From NCBI GenBank assembly GCA_963667575.2, contig CAXXHY010000035.1:349216-413215 (forward strand): DNA of 64,000 nucleotides. The letters run 5' to 3'. The notes under the pieces were generated by a model. The model had not been told where the DNA came from. It made no database searches and worked only from the letters and a program-made list of their open reading frames with translations. The stretch comes from G963665495 sp963667575 (lineage in GTDB: Bacteria > Desulfobacterota > Desulfovibrionia > Desulfovibrionales > Desulfovibrionaceae). A program made the translations under genes and the position numbers. Position 1 is the stretch's first letter. Each line of letters begins with the position of its first letter. Of the stretch, positions 17,147 to 25,951 are shown piece after piece.

Positions 17147-19648
17147 ATGAGGTCGTTCATGGGGAGCATTGCCGGCCGCAGTTGTTTATGCCGGAAGCTG
17201 GCAGTGGCCGGAGTGCTGGCAGTGCTTCTGCTCTTTGTTGCCTGCACCGGGAGCCAGGCGTTTCAGCTCGGGAAAAAACAGCAGCAGCCTTCTTATCTGG
17301 GGCCTCTGGTTCTGGAACCCGATCTGACGAGCTATTCGCTTTCGTCCCATGTGGAACTGTTGATGGACAAAGAGGGAACCCTCTCGCCGCAGCAGGCCAT
17401 GTCGGACGAATTGCAGGACAGCTACCAGCCGCTCAATGAAGTGAACACCGACCTGGAAAACGTCCCCACAACCTTCTGGGCGCGCTTCACTCTCAGCCTT
17501 GATGCCATAAGTCCTCCCATTCGCTGGACATTGTTGCTCAACGACGACTTCTTTACCTCCAGACAGCAGGAAATCTTTTTTCGGTACAAGGATTTTACCG
17601 GGGGCATGCTCCAGGGACGCCTGGAGCCCGATACCATGCTGCCCCAGGCCGAAAGTACCATTGTGGTCATCGTGCCGGTGCCGCCGCCGGGAACGCCCAT
17701 AACAGGAAGCTGGACATACTTCGTACGCTATTCCTGCATCGGCGGGCGCATTCCCCATTTTACCCTGGTGGACACCTTCGAGTTCCTGCGCCAGCAGCAG
17801 TGCCGGTCTCTGCTTTATGGGCTGTATTACGGCTTTCTGCTGGCCGTGGCCCTGGTCACCCTGGTATTCTACATAGTCAACCGTGAGCGCAGCCTGTTGT
17901 ATTTCCTGTACTGGCTGCTTTCCGTGGTTGTATTTTTCTCCATCAAGAACAGCACCTTTGATGAAATCCTGATCACTTTTTCTTTTTTGCAGCAGTCTAT
18001 GGTCTACAGTATAGCATCCGGACTTATGCTGTTCTTTTTTACCCTTTTTTCCCGCGCTTTTCTGATGACCTCGTTATATTCCAAAGCCGCGGACAGGATG
18101 CTCAGCTGGTACGGATACGCCGCATTGCTGTTGATTCCGATACCTCTTTTCCGCAATTTCGAACTGTATTTTCTGCTGGTGCAGGGGCTGGTGCTGCTTT
18201 CGCCGTTCCTGTGCATCGGCGCCGGCATTCTGACGTTCAAACAGGGGTTCAAGTCCGCGCGATTCTTCATTGTTTCATTGGCCGCTTTCCCCATTGGCGG
18301 GGCATTGCAGATGCTTTCCTTCATGAACTACATTCCGAATACGACCCTGATTTCCCACAGTACGCAGATCGGCGCCGGTACCCTTACCCTGCTGCTTTCA
18401 CTGGCCCTTGCGGACCGTATGCGCACTCTGCGTCAGGACAAGGAATCCGCGGAATCCGGCAGGCGGGAGAGCGAGATGCGTTTTCGGGCCATTTTCAACC
18501 AGACTTTCCAGTACATTGCCCTGATTGAACCGGACGGGCGGATTCTGGAGATCAACCGTACGGCCCTGGAAGCCGACAATGCGGACAAGAGCCAGGCCAT
18601 TGGCAAGTATATCTGGGATCGCCCCGAAATTAAGGGCACGGAGCGGGAAAAGGAACTCAGAAAATCCATCCAGCAGGCCGCCAAAGGACGCTTTGTCCGT
18701 TTTCAGCAGTGTGTGAGCCGTCCTTTGGAGAAACCGCAGAAGCATTTTGATTTTTCCATAAAACCCGTATTCAACCAGCTTGGGGATGTGACGCTGCTCA
18801 TTGCCGAAGCACGGGATATTTCCGAACTGAAGACTGCGCAGGAACGCGTATTCCAGTCCGAAAAACTTTCCGCTCTGGGGCGCATCGTAGCCGGAGTGGC
18901 ACACGAGATAAACAACCCGAACAATTTCATTTATTTCAATATTCCTGTTCTGCGCGAATACCTCAACGCCATTGCCCCTGTGCTGGAAAAGTGGCAGGAG
19001 GCCGATGGTCCGCTGACCATCATGAACCAGCCTTTGGAGGACTATCTCAACGATATGTACCAGTTGCTGGAGGACATGGAGCTGGGATCCTCGCGCATCT
19101 CTTCCATTGTTTCCGAACTCAAGAACTATCTGCGCAGTTCGGAAAACGACGCCAAAAAGGAAATGCGTATCGATGAGATCATCGAAAACGTCATGACCCT
19201 GGCCGGCAACCACGTACGGAAGCTGGTGAAGTCCTTTGAAGTGGAGGTGGGCAAGGAGCTGCCGCTGTTGCGCGTGCACCCTGCGCGGATAGAGCAGGTT
19301 CTCATCAATCTGCTGGTCAATGCGGGGCAGGCCGCGGACAAGAAGGATTCGTGGGTAAAACTGGTGGTGGAGCCGGCCGATGGAGACAGGGAAGGCATTT
19401 GTATCCACATCCAGGATAACGGCATGGGAATTGCTAAAGAACTGACGGACAAAGTGTTCGAACCGTTTTTTACAACCAAGCGCGGTCAGACGGGCACGGG
19501 CCAGGGACTGGCCATTTCCCGCAGCATCATCGAGGATCACGGGGGAGAATTGAGCCTGCGTTCCACTCCGGGAGAAGGCTCGGTGTTCACTGTTTTTCTT
19601 CCGACCGCGCACAAGACCGACGACTTTCAAGAGGAGACCGACCGGTGA
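17147..19648 (+). CDS. Membrane sensor histidine kinase (7TMR-DISM type)
   Basis: 833 residues. A signal anchor (LAVAGVLAVLLLFVACTG) precedes an extracytoplasmic domain to about residue 215 with DISMED2 character (WARFTLSLDA, GSWTYFVRYSC). Seven hydrophobic helices fill residues 220-425. A PAS domain (FRAIFNQTFQYIALIEPDGRILEINRTALE) and a HisKA domain follow, with phosphoacceptor H586 in GVAHEINNPNNF. The HATPase carries the N box (INLLVNAGQAAD) and G boxes (DNGMGIAKE, TGTGQGLAISRS). Its stop overlaps the start of the sigma-54 activator gene, so the two form one signalling pair. The ligand is unknown; 7TMR-DISM sensors often bind carbohydrate-like or other small molecules. Confidence 0.88.
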   Translation: MRSFMGSIAGRSCLCRKLAVAGVLAVLLLFVACTGSQAFQLGKKQQQPSYLGPLVLEPDLTSYSLSSHVELLMDKEGTLSPQQAMSDELQDSYQPLNEVNTDLENVPTTFWARFTLSLDAISPPIRWTLLLNDDFFTSRQQEIFFRYKDFTGGMLQGRLEPDTMLPQAESTIVVIVPVPPPGTPITGSWTYFVRYSCIGGRIPHFTLVDTFEFLRQQQCRSLLYGLYYGFLLAVALVTLVFYIVNRERSLLYFLYWLLSVVVFFSIKNSTFDEILITFSFLQQSMVYSIASGLMLFFFTLFSRAFLMTSLYSKAADRMLSWYGYAALLLIPIPLFRNFELYFLLVQGLVLLSPFLCIGAGILTFKQGFKSARFFIVSLAAFPIGGALQMLSFMNYIPNTTLISHSTQIGAGTLTLLLSLALADRMRTLRQDKESAESGRRESEMRFRAIFNQTFQYIALIEPDGRILEINRTALEADNADKSQAIGKYIWDRPEIKGTEREKELRKSIQQAAKGRFVRFQQCVSRPLEKPQKHFDFSIKPVFNQLGDVTLLIAEARDISELKTAQERVFQSEKLSALGRIVAGVAHEINNPNNFIYFNIPVLREYLNAIAPVLEKWQEADGPLTIMNQPLEDYLNDMYQLLEDMELGSSRISSIVSELKNYLRSSENDAKKEMRIDEIIENVMTLAGNHVRKLVKSFEVEVGKELPLLRVHPARIEQVLINLLVNAGQAADKKDSWVKLVVEPADGDREGICIHIQDNGMGIAKELTDKVFEPFFTTKRGQTGTGQGLAISRSIIEDHGGELSLRSTPGEGSVFTVFLPTAHKTDDFQEETDR

Positions 19649-21003
19649 TTCCCAGCGTGCTTATTGTTGACGACGAACAACCTTTTTTGCATTCCGTGGT
19701 GCGCAAACTGCGCCTGGACGGCTATGAGGATTTGACCGCAACCCCGGATCCCGCGGAAGCCCTGCGCCTGGCTCAGGAACGTTCGTTCGACGTGGCCTTG
19801 CTGGATATCACCATGCCGGGAATGGACGGCCTGGAACTGCTCGAGCAGCTCAAAATGCGCAGTCCGCAGACCGAGTGCATCATGATCACCGCTCTGGAAG
19901 AGATTCCCAGCGTGATCCGGGCCGTAAAGCTCGGCGCCTTCGACTATCTGGTCAAGCCGCTGCGTCCGGATCAGCTCCTGCTTGCGCTGGAACGCGCGCT
20001 GGAGCGCAAGCGCATGCTCGAGGTTCTGCTGCTGCGAGGCAGGGAAGCCGCGGAAGACACTCTGGACAATCCGGCGGCTTTTGAAGACATCATCACCTGC
20101 AATGAAAGCATGCTCCGTCTGCTGCGGGAAGCCGAACTGCATTCCGGTTCGGACATCCCCGTACTCATCACCGGCGAAACCGGCGTGGGCAAGGAGCTGC
20201 TGGCAGCCTCCATCCACCGCGCCAGCATGCGCAGCAAAGGGCCTTTCGTGGCAGTGAACATGCTGTCGCTTTCGCCGTCTTTGTTCGAATCGGAATTTTT
20301 CGGCCATGCCAAAGGATCCTTCACCGGCGCCAATCAGGACAAGCAGGGATATTTGTCCCGGGCCAGAGGCGGCACGCTGTTTCTGGATGAAATCGGCGAC
20401 CTGCCTCTGGAAATTCAGGGCAAGCTGCTGCGCATTCTGCAGGAAAGGGAATTCACCCCGGTGGGCAAGACCCGCCCCGAACGGGCGGATACCCGCTTTG
20501 TGGCCGCCACCAATCAGGACCTGGAGGCCCTGGTCGAAAAGGGCCATTTCCGCAAGGACCTGTACTACCGGCTGCGCTTCGCGTGTCTGGATTTACCGCC
20601 GCTTCGCTGTCGCAAGGACGATGTCCGGCTTCTGGCCGCCCATTTTCTGCAAAATGCATCCAGCGGCGCATCCCTGAGCGAGGCCGCCGCGGCCTGCCTG
20701 GTGGCCCATGACTGGCCCGGCAACGTCCGCGAACTCAAAGGGGTCATTGAGGCAGCCTGCAATCTGGCCAAGGGAGGCGAACTGCACCCCGAGCATCTGA
20801 ATCTGCCGCACAAGAACCTTCCCACGCATATCCCTGGAGCAGGGAGTACGCAAACCTCCATCGAAGCTCTGTCCGAAGTGGAGCGTCGCCACATTCTCAA
20901 CGCCTATGAAGCTCTTGGCCGCAACAAGACGCACACGTCCCGCGAACTGGGTATCAGCCTCGCGACTCTGCAGCGCAAACTCAAAGCCTACGGCGTACGC
21001 TGA
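19645..21003 (+). CDS. Sigma-54-dependent response regulator (NtrC family)
   Basis: 452 residues from a GTG overlapping the kinase stop (GTGA). The receiver domain has D54 in LLDITMPGMDG and K in DYLVKPLRP. The AAA+ domain has Walker A GETGVGKE, sigma-54 contact loop KGSFTGAN (Ser in place of the commoner Ala), Walker B GGTLFLDEIGDLP and arginine finger region RKDLYYRL. The C-terminal Fis-type HTH is HTSRELGISLATLQRKLKAYG. It is expected to activate sigma-54 promoters after phosphorylation. The two sigma-54 promoter and UAS sets immediately downstream are the obvious targets. Confidence 0.93.
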   Translation: MIPSVLIVDDEQPFLHSVVRKLRLDGYEDLTATPDPAEALRLAQERSFDVALLDITMPGMDGLELLEQLKMRSPQTECIMITALEEIPSVIRAVKLGAFDYLVKPLRPDQLLLALERALERKRMLEVLLLRGREAAEDTLDNPAAFEDIITCNESMLRLLREAELHSGSDIPVLITGETGVGKELLAASIHRASMRSKGPFVAVNMLSLSPSLFESEFFGHAKGSFTGANQDKQGYLSRARGGTLFLDEIGDLPLEIQGKLLRILQEREFTPVGKTRPERADTRFVAATNQDLEALVEKGHFRKDLYYRLRFACLDLPPLRCRKDDVRLLAAHFLQNASSGASLSEAAAACLVAHDWPGNVRELKGVIEAACNLAKGGELHPEHLNLPHKNLPTHIPGAGSTQTSIEALSEVERRHILNAYEALGRNKTHTSRELGISLATLQRKLKAYGVR

Positions 21004-21014
21004 CACGCATTCCT

Positions 21015-21065
21015 TGCCATATCAAAATGAACAACCAGATCATTTTGATATGGCAGCAGTTTTTC
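21015..21065 (+). terminator. Long inverted repeat after the regulator gene, probable terminator
   Basis: A perfect 16-bp stem (TGCCATATCAAAATGA / TCATTTTGATATGGCA) with a 9-nt loop starts 12 bases after the stop and is followed by GCAGTTTTTC. Its inner arms are also the UAS-like element listed next, so it may serve twice. Confidence 0.65.
21022..21048 (+). promoter_or_regulatory. UAS-like element of sRNA unit A
   Basis: TCAAAATGA-N9-TCATTTTGA. It begins 153 bases before the TGGCAC of the sigma-54 promoter, exactly as in unit B, where the site matches at 20 of 27 positions. Probable binding site of the adjacent activator. Confidence 0.5.
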
Positions 21066-21096
21066 CTCTTTAAAACGGTATGTTACCTCGCAGTCT

Positions 21097-21109
21097 GCTC
21101 TTTTTGACC
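21097..21109 (+). promoter_or_regulatory. Second conserved upstream block, unit A
   Basis: GCTCTTTTTGACC, 78 bases before the TGGCAC element. The same 13-mer occurs in unit B at 79 bases. It contains TCTTTTTGA, close to the UAS half-site. Confidence 0.4.
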
Positions 21110-21174
21110 AGGTCCCGGTTGTTTTTGTGCCTTGTGCCCATGAGAAAAGAATCCTGAATTCGGTAGGTTATCTT

Positions 21175-21189
21175 TGGCACTATCTATGC
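21175..21189 (+). promoter_or_regulatory. Sigma-54 promoter, sRNA unit A
   Basis: TGGCAC-N5-ATGC: perfect -24 element and a one-mismatch -12 element at the required GG-to-GC spacing of 10. Predicted start of transcription near 21201. Confidence 0.65.
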
Positions 21190-21200
21190 TTATTACAAAC

Positions 21201-21487
21201 AAAGCCCAAATGCAGGTCGTATCAGCATTTCAGTTTGTCCGCTGGTGTTCCGGTTTCAACTAAGGAATCCCCGCCAGGCTTCTTGACCGGAGTACAGCGG
21301 ACGGACAAGGGCCTGAAAGACTGTTGCTCCTTTGAGGAAAAAAAGACGCATATCGCCTGCTGCTCCTCGCGATATGACGGTGTTTCCCCATACATCCCCC
21401 CTCCCGGTGCCCCAACCGGGAACCAACATCCGCAGCAAGTCTCTCCTCCCCTGGCGCCCCGGCCCCCCCGCCGGGGCGTAATTTTTT
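21201..21487 (+). ncRNA. Predicted sigma-54-dependent small RNA A
   Basis: About 287 nt from the predicted start to the terminator, with no plausible protein. Visible structure: an arm TTGTCCGCTG pairing with CAGCGGAC and inner TCCGGT/ACCGGA; a hairpin CATATCGC/GCGATATG whose 12-nt loop contains GCTCCTC; a CCCGGT/ACCGGG hairpin; a single-stranded CTCTCCTCCCC; and the terminator. The second half is shared with unit B, including a 27-nt block at 21401-21427 identical to 21959-21985. The CUCC motifs are complementary to Shine-Dalgarno sequences, as in many trans-acting sRNAs. Not matched to a known family by eye. Confidence 0.55.
21455..21487 (+). terminator. Intrinsic terminator of sRNA A
   Basis: CGCCCCGG/CCGGGGCG stem with a C-rich 8-nt loop, then TAATTTTTT. 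Confidence 0.88.
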
Positions 21488-21620
21488 GCACGCCGTATTC
21501 CATTTTCCATCAGAACCCATCCCGGATTCATGCCGCAGAGCAAAAGTATGCGACTGTAGTCGGCCATTTCCGAACAGATGCGGAAAATGTGCGCCGTATA
21601 CAGATACATCACCCACCTGA

Positions 21621-21647
21621 TCAATTTGCAGCACCTGGTCATTTTGA
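21621..21647 (+). promoter_or_regulatory. UAS-like element of sRNA unit B
   Basis: TCAATTTGC-N9-TCATTTTGA, 153 bases before the TGGCAC of unit B. Same spacing and design as in unit A, within otherwise poorly conserved sequence. Confidence 0.5.
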
Positions 21648-21694
21648 ATCGAATATATTTAAATCATTAAAATCAAGATATTGACGAAAAACCA

Positions 21695-21707
21695 GCTCTT
21701 TTTGACC
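21695..21707 (+). promoter_or_regulatory. Second conserved upstream block, unit B
   Basis: GCTCTTTTTGACC, identical to 21097-21109, 79 bases before the -24 element. Confidence 0.4.
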
Positions 21708-21773
21708 GACTGCTCCGAGGTGTGTGCTGCTTTTTTTCGTGAGGTAAGCTGGTATTTCCGGGCTTTCGCACTT

Positions 21774-21788
21774 TGGCACCCTCCATGC
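21774..21788 (+). promoter_or_regulatory. Sigma-54 promoter, sRNA unit B
   Basis: TGGCAC-N5-ATGC followed by AA, with the same elements and spacing as in unit A. Predicted transcription start near 21800. Confidence 0.65.
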
Positions 21789-21799
21789 AATAGCTGAAG

Positions 21800-22047
21800 T
21801 GTTGATCTCGAAGCTAGTCTGCTGCGATTCCGGACCAGCAACACCAGTTCTTTGATCCGGACGCGAAGCTGGCGAGAGTCCCCTGATTGTTTCTGGGAGA
21901 AATACTGCCCGTACCGCCTGCTCCTCCTCGCGTATGAAAGGTATTTCTCCAAACCTCCCTCCCGGTGCCCCAACCGGGAACCAACCACTGCAACAAGTCT
22001 CTCCTCTCCTGACGCCCCGGTTTACCCCGCCGGGGCGTCCTTTTTTG
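21800..22047 (+). ncRNA. Predicted sigma-54-dependent small RNA B
   Basis: About 248 nt. Structure: an imperfect 5' hairpin around TCCGGA; a perfect 10-bp stem GGAGAAATAC/GTATTTCTCC enclosing a loop with CTGCTCCTCCTC; the CCCGGT/ACCGGG hairpin; unpaired CTCTCCTCTCC; and the terminator. It aligns with RNA A from the C-rich hairpin to the end, while the 5' third differs. Twin copies under identical control recall the Qrr RNAs of Vibrio (known biology), but homology to them is not claimed. Confidence 0.55.
22011..22047 (+). terminator. Intrinsic terminator of sRNA B
   Basis: A perfect 10-bp stem GACGCCCCGG/CCGGGGCGTC with loop TTTACCCCG, then CTTTTTT. Confidence 0.92.
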
Positions 22048-22269
22048 GTGCGCTAGTTGCTGATTGCCCATGAATAAAAGAAAATCCGAACGAGTGCGGA
22101 GGGGCGTCCGGCAATACCGTGCGTATCTACTTCCATACTCTCAAACTACCTGATATTACGGCGCTCAGACAAAACCGGGGCAGGGGAACAGGCTGTAAGG
22201 TCGGGCTGTCGTCGAGACGACAACACAGACCACACAGATACGGGTTTTAACAAGGATATCCGGCTGAAT

Positions 22270-23677
22270 ATGAAAAATGCCATTCCCTGCGGGAATCCGT
22301 GGCAATGGATTCCGTACGCGGGAGTACTCTTTTGCTTGCTGCTCGCTTGCATAAGCTGGGGGAGCTTTGCGTCCATCGGCATCTGGCGCCACGACTACAT
22401 AGGCTACATCGACAATTATGAGCTCAAGCTCGCCACCGAGGGCCGCTGGATAAATTACCTGCTATTCAAGGTCCTCAAGGCCAGCCCGCCACTTGTGCTG
22501 ATTGGCATCAAGCTCCTGACCATCGCCTTTGTTCGTGTATATCGCCGCCAGGCGCTACACCGGCTCCGGCGTGCTCGGACTCGTGTGTGCGCTGGCACTG
22601 CTGCAGGCGCCTTCAATCGTGCTGGAAAGCCTCTGGCCCGGAGTTTCGGCCCTGCCCTATGTTTTTCTCGCCCTTCTGGCCTGGTTGTACGCGCCCCGGC
22701 GAGTCCATCTGTGCCTGATCATCGCAGCGATTCTTTTCTGGGGAACATTTGCCTACGGTTATTTTTTCATGCCTCTGCTGTTTCTGGGGGATAAGGACCT
22801 GCAGCACCAACCGGTGCGAATGCTGCGCCTGCTGGTATTCTGGGTTGCATATTTCATTCTTGGCTATTGCTGCTGCCAGCTGATGACCTATCTGCTGCTG
22901 GGGAAGTTTTTTGAGCTTGCGGACTGGCGGCACGCGCAGTTTGCCAGCTCCTGGGCGGGCATCAGCGCTAATTTGCAGGAAGTTGCTTTCTATCTGCGGC
23001 AATTTCTTGCCGCCATTGCGGACAATGCGCTTGCGTTTATCATTCCGGCGTCTTTGTTCTTGCTGTACAAACTTCGCAAAATGAAAAACGCGCATCTCAA
23101 TGGCATCAGTCTGCTGGTGGCCTGTTCGGTTTTCAGCTTCACCGCCATTTCAGGCGTCAGCACGGCCTGGCGTTCGATTCTTCCTTTCTGGACCGGTCTG
23201 GTCTTCTTTTTTACTTTGAAAGATGCGCCGTCACGGAAAGAAAAGGCCATGATCAGCGGATTGCTCTGCCTGTTCGCTGTCAGCTTTTTTCCGATCAATT
23301 ACAACAATATCCAATGGTACAAACAAACGGTTTCATTGTTTTCCGAGACCATAACCCGGCAACTGCAACTTGCGCCGGAAGATGTTTCGGAAATTATCAT
23401 GCATGGAAAAAGCACGGCCGAAATATGCGATGCGCAGGTCTACAATGAAACAGCGGCTCTTTCGCCAAAGTACATTGAAAAACTCCTGCTCACGTCGCGC
23501 ATTGTCCCTGCGTTTCGGGAGCTCGGCTATGACGCGCGTGTTTCCTATGAGATGGAATCTGATTCCGTTGAGATATCGAGCCCGTGTGATTTCAAGGAGT
23601 TGTTTTATATTCGGAACAGTGGAAAAGGGCCTGTTCATGTGTATTTTCCGTGCATGGAGAACGCTGCCAGACACTGA
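22270..23677 (+). pseudogene. GtrII-like multi-pass membrane protein (one frameshift)
   Basis: Frame 1 reads from the ATG at 22270 to about 22525 (DYIGYIDNYELKLATEGRWINY, KASPPLVLIGIKLLTIAF). The protein then continues in the next frame (FVYIAARRYTGSGVLGLVCALALLQ) to 23677, giving about 468 residues when joined. About ten hydrophobic helices and a C-terminal soluble domain are visible. The early D…Y…GRW pattern resembles GtrII glucosyltransferases of O-antigen modification, with modest certainty. Only a single base separates the frames at GCCTTTGTTCG, so a sequencing error is likely. Confidence 0.5.
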
Positions 23678-24123
23678 CCAGTCTGAACATTGCAAAATGC
23701 TCGGCTCATGAACCGAGCTGCGAGTACGTCGCCAGCCATGGCGAAGCAATCGACCGGTATCTGGAAAAAAGCTGGTACGTTCGCTTTTTCATTCGTATCG
23801 TTATACGAATTCTGTTTTGCACTGCTTTTTCATTCAAAAAGCGCCGTGTCTTTCTGAAGCCATGTTGTGCCCCCAATTTATCATCTGATAGTATCCCACT
23901 AAAATATATTTTTTTGATAATGAAAGTTTTTGGAGATTCCCAAGAACCTTTTTTCAAAAAGGTTCTTGGGTTGCCGGAACCATTGGTCCTTGAATGGACA
24001 ATGCGGTTGATCTGTGCAGCCCAAGCGCCTGCTTTCATCACGGCAAAATGCCTGTTATAATACGGCAGGAATTGCGGCTTTGCGCCGCGTCTCCTGACGT
24101 ATCCAAGCAAGGAGCATGTTTTC
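23678..24123. other. Intergenic with one palindromic repeat
   Basis: No gene I can support. A frame running to 24060 contains a protein-like patch (CEYVASHGEAIDRYLEKSW) but passes through the repeat and lacks a ribosome-binding site, so I leave it out. Confidence 0.4.
23925..23980 (+). repeat. Dispersed palindromic repeat, copy 1
   Basis: GTTTTTGGAGATTCC followed by a 15-bp near-perfect palindrome (CCCAAGAACCTTTTT…GGTTCTTGGG) and TTGCCGGA. Copy 2 is at 48195-48248 and a decayed copy at 39506-39614. All lie between genes and could terminate transcription. Confidence 0.8.
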
Positions 24124-25038
24124 ATGGAACAACGGATTCGAGATGTGGTGGGGCAACTGGAACAGGTGGTGCTGGGCAAGCGCCAGCAGATCGAACTTTG
24201 CCTGACCTGTTTGTTCGCAGGCGGTCACCTGTTGATTCAGGACCTTCCCGGCATTGGAAAAACCACGCTGGCCAGGGGCCTGGCCCATTGCCTTGGGCTG
24301 GAATTTCAGCGCGTACAGTTTACCAACGACCTGCTGCCCGGCGACATTCTGGGCGTGTCCGTCTATGAGCAGCAGCAGGCCGGGTTCGTGTTTCATTCGG
24401 GCCCCATTTTTACGCAGGTGCTGCTGGCGGACGAGATCAACCGGGCCACGCCCAAGACCCAGAGTGCCTTGCTTGAGGCCATGGAAGAAGAGCAGGTGAC
24501 CATAGAAGGCGCATCGCGTCCGTTGCCCAAGCCCTTTTTCGTCATTGCCACCCAGAATCCCATCGAACATGCCGGAACCTTTCCTTTGCCGGATTCGCAG
24601 CTGGATCGTTTTCTGATGCGTATCGAGCTGGGCTATCCGGGGCGGGAGGCGGAAAAGTCTCTGTTGACCCACGGCGACACCAAGGTGGTCATCTCCGGAC
24701 TCACACCTTTATTGAGCCCGGAGGATATTCTCGACGTGCAGAAACGGGTGGGGCAGGTGCATGCTTCCGCGCCGCTCATCGCCTATCTGCTTAATATCCT
24801 GGACTTCACCCGCAAGGGACCCCACTTTCAGATGGGGCTTTCGCCAAGAGCCGGGCTCGGATTGCTGCAGGCCGCGCGATCCCACGCTTTTCTGCAGGGG
24901 CGGGACATGGTTCTGCCGGAGGACGTACAGGCCGTGGCCCCCTGGGTGCTGCGCCACAGGCTGCGGCATACGGGGGATCTTCGCGAGATGCATCACGAGG
25001 AGTTGCAGGAACTGATGTCCGGAATACCTATCCCCTGA
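24124..25038 (+). CDS. MoxR-family AAA+ ATPase
   Basis: 304 residues. Walker A DLPGIGKTTLARGL, Walker B VLLADEINRATPKTQSALLEAM, sensor 1 FFVIATQNPIEHAGTFPLP and arginine-finger region SQLDRFLMRIELGYPG mark the MoxR/RavA group. Such proteins act as chaperone-like ATPases maturing partner proteins at the membrane. The DUF58 gene starts 11 bases downstream, the usual MoxR partner. No von Willebrand or transglutaminase partner follows here, so the module is minimal. Confidence 0.92.
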   Translation: MEQRIRDVVGQLEQVVLGKRQQIELCLTCLFAGGHLLIQDLPGIGKTTLARGLAHCLGLEFQRVQFTNDLLPGDILGVSVYEQQQAGFVFHSGPIFTQVLLADEINRATPKTQSALLEAMEEEQVTIEGASRPLPKPFFVIATQNPIEHAGTFPLPDSQLDRFLMRIELGYPGREAEKSLLTHGDTKVVISGLTPLLSPEDILDVQKRVGQVHASAPLIAYLLNILDFTRKGPHFQMGLSPRAGLGLLQAARSHAFLQGRDMVLPEDVQAVAPWVLRHRLRHTGDLREMHHEELQELMSGIPIP

Positions 25039-25049
25039 GGAATGCCCCC

Positions 25050-25945
25050 ATGTTCGCCCGTACGTCCGTGCTCAAGTCCGTGTCGTCATTCCCACGGCCC
25101 ACCAGGCAAGGCTGGTTCTACCTGCTCGCACTGTTGGGCATTGTGATTGGCGCCATCAACTACGGCAACAACCTCGGTCTGTTGCTGAGTTTCATATTCG
25201 CGGGCGCATGCGCGGCCTCGCTGTTGCAGACCTGGAGCCTGACCAGAAGCCTCACGGTCCGCTTTACAGGGGCAGCACCCGTGTTTCGCGGGGGAAGAAG
25301 CGGGATTCGGCTTCATCCTGACGGCTCCCGCTGCCGGTCACAGTCTGAAGGCAGGCTTCCCTGGCGGCCCCATCGCGGAGTATGCTCTGCAGGATTCGCA
25401 GTCCTCTTCCCTGGTGCTGTCCGCCGTCAGTCAAAAGCGCGGCTTGTTCCGGCCGGGGCCTTTGCAGGTCCGTACGAGTTATCCGCTGGGAATATTCGAA
25501 ATGCGTCTGTTGCTGGAAAACAAGGCCGAATGCCTGGTCTATCCCAAACCCTATGATGGCGTGCTGCAACTGCCCGAAGGCGGCCTGGGAGAAGGGGAGG
25601 GCGAAGCAACGGGGCCTGGTGTGGACGATTTCGGCGGACTGCGTCCGTATGTTCCGGGAGACCCGCCGCAGCGTGTGGCCTGGAAGGTTTCCTCGCGCGG
25701 ACACGGACTGCAGACCAAGGAATTCCATGCGCTCTCCGGACACAGCCCCTTGCTGGACTGGGACGGCCTGCCCGAGGCGGACCAGGAAACCCGGCTGGAA
25801 ATGTTGTGCCGCATGCTGCTGCAGGCCGAGGAAAACGGCCAGCCGTTCGGCCTGCGATTGCCCGCAAGCGAGATCCCATCCGGAAGCGGAAAACAGCATC
25901 TGCACCGCTGCCTGCGCGAACTGGCCCTGTTTCGCCCCGGCCTGA
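25050..25945 (+). pseudogene. DUF58 protein, MoxR partner (frameshifted)
   Basis: Starts MFARTSVLKSV with two membrane helices (GWFYLLALLGIVIGAINYGNN, LLLSFIFAGACAASLL). After …FTGAAPVF the frame must change at about 25288, where one extra base fits, to continue AGEEAGFGFILTAPAAG. The DUF58 core follows, with GPGVDDFGGLRPYVPGDPPQ and VAWKVSSRG, which are typical. The C-terminal end near LRELALF is uncertain: the corrected frame runs on into the convergent gene, so a second error near 25930-25950 is likely. Function in the pair is unknown; probably cell-envelope related. Confidence 0.7.
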
Positions 25946-25951
25946 TTTTTT

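Noticed and set aside
21201..22047. sRNA units as tmRNA, 6S RNA or RNase P RNA
   Set aside because: No tRNA-like ends, no RNase P conserved core (GAGGAAAGTC) and no single-copy 6S-like rod; two copies with sigma-54 promoters argue against housekeeping RNAs.
21222..22071. Minus-strand open frames over the sRNA units (…LVPGWGTGRE…)
   Set aside because: They arise from the C-rich hairpins read backwards; terminators and promoters all point to the plus strand, and there are no ribosome-binding sites.
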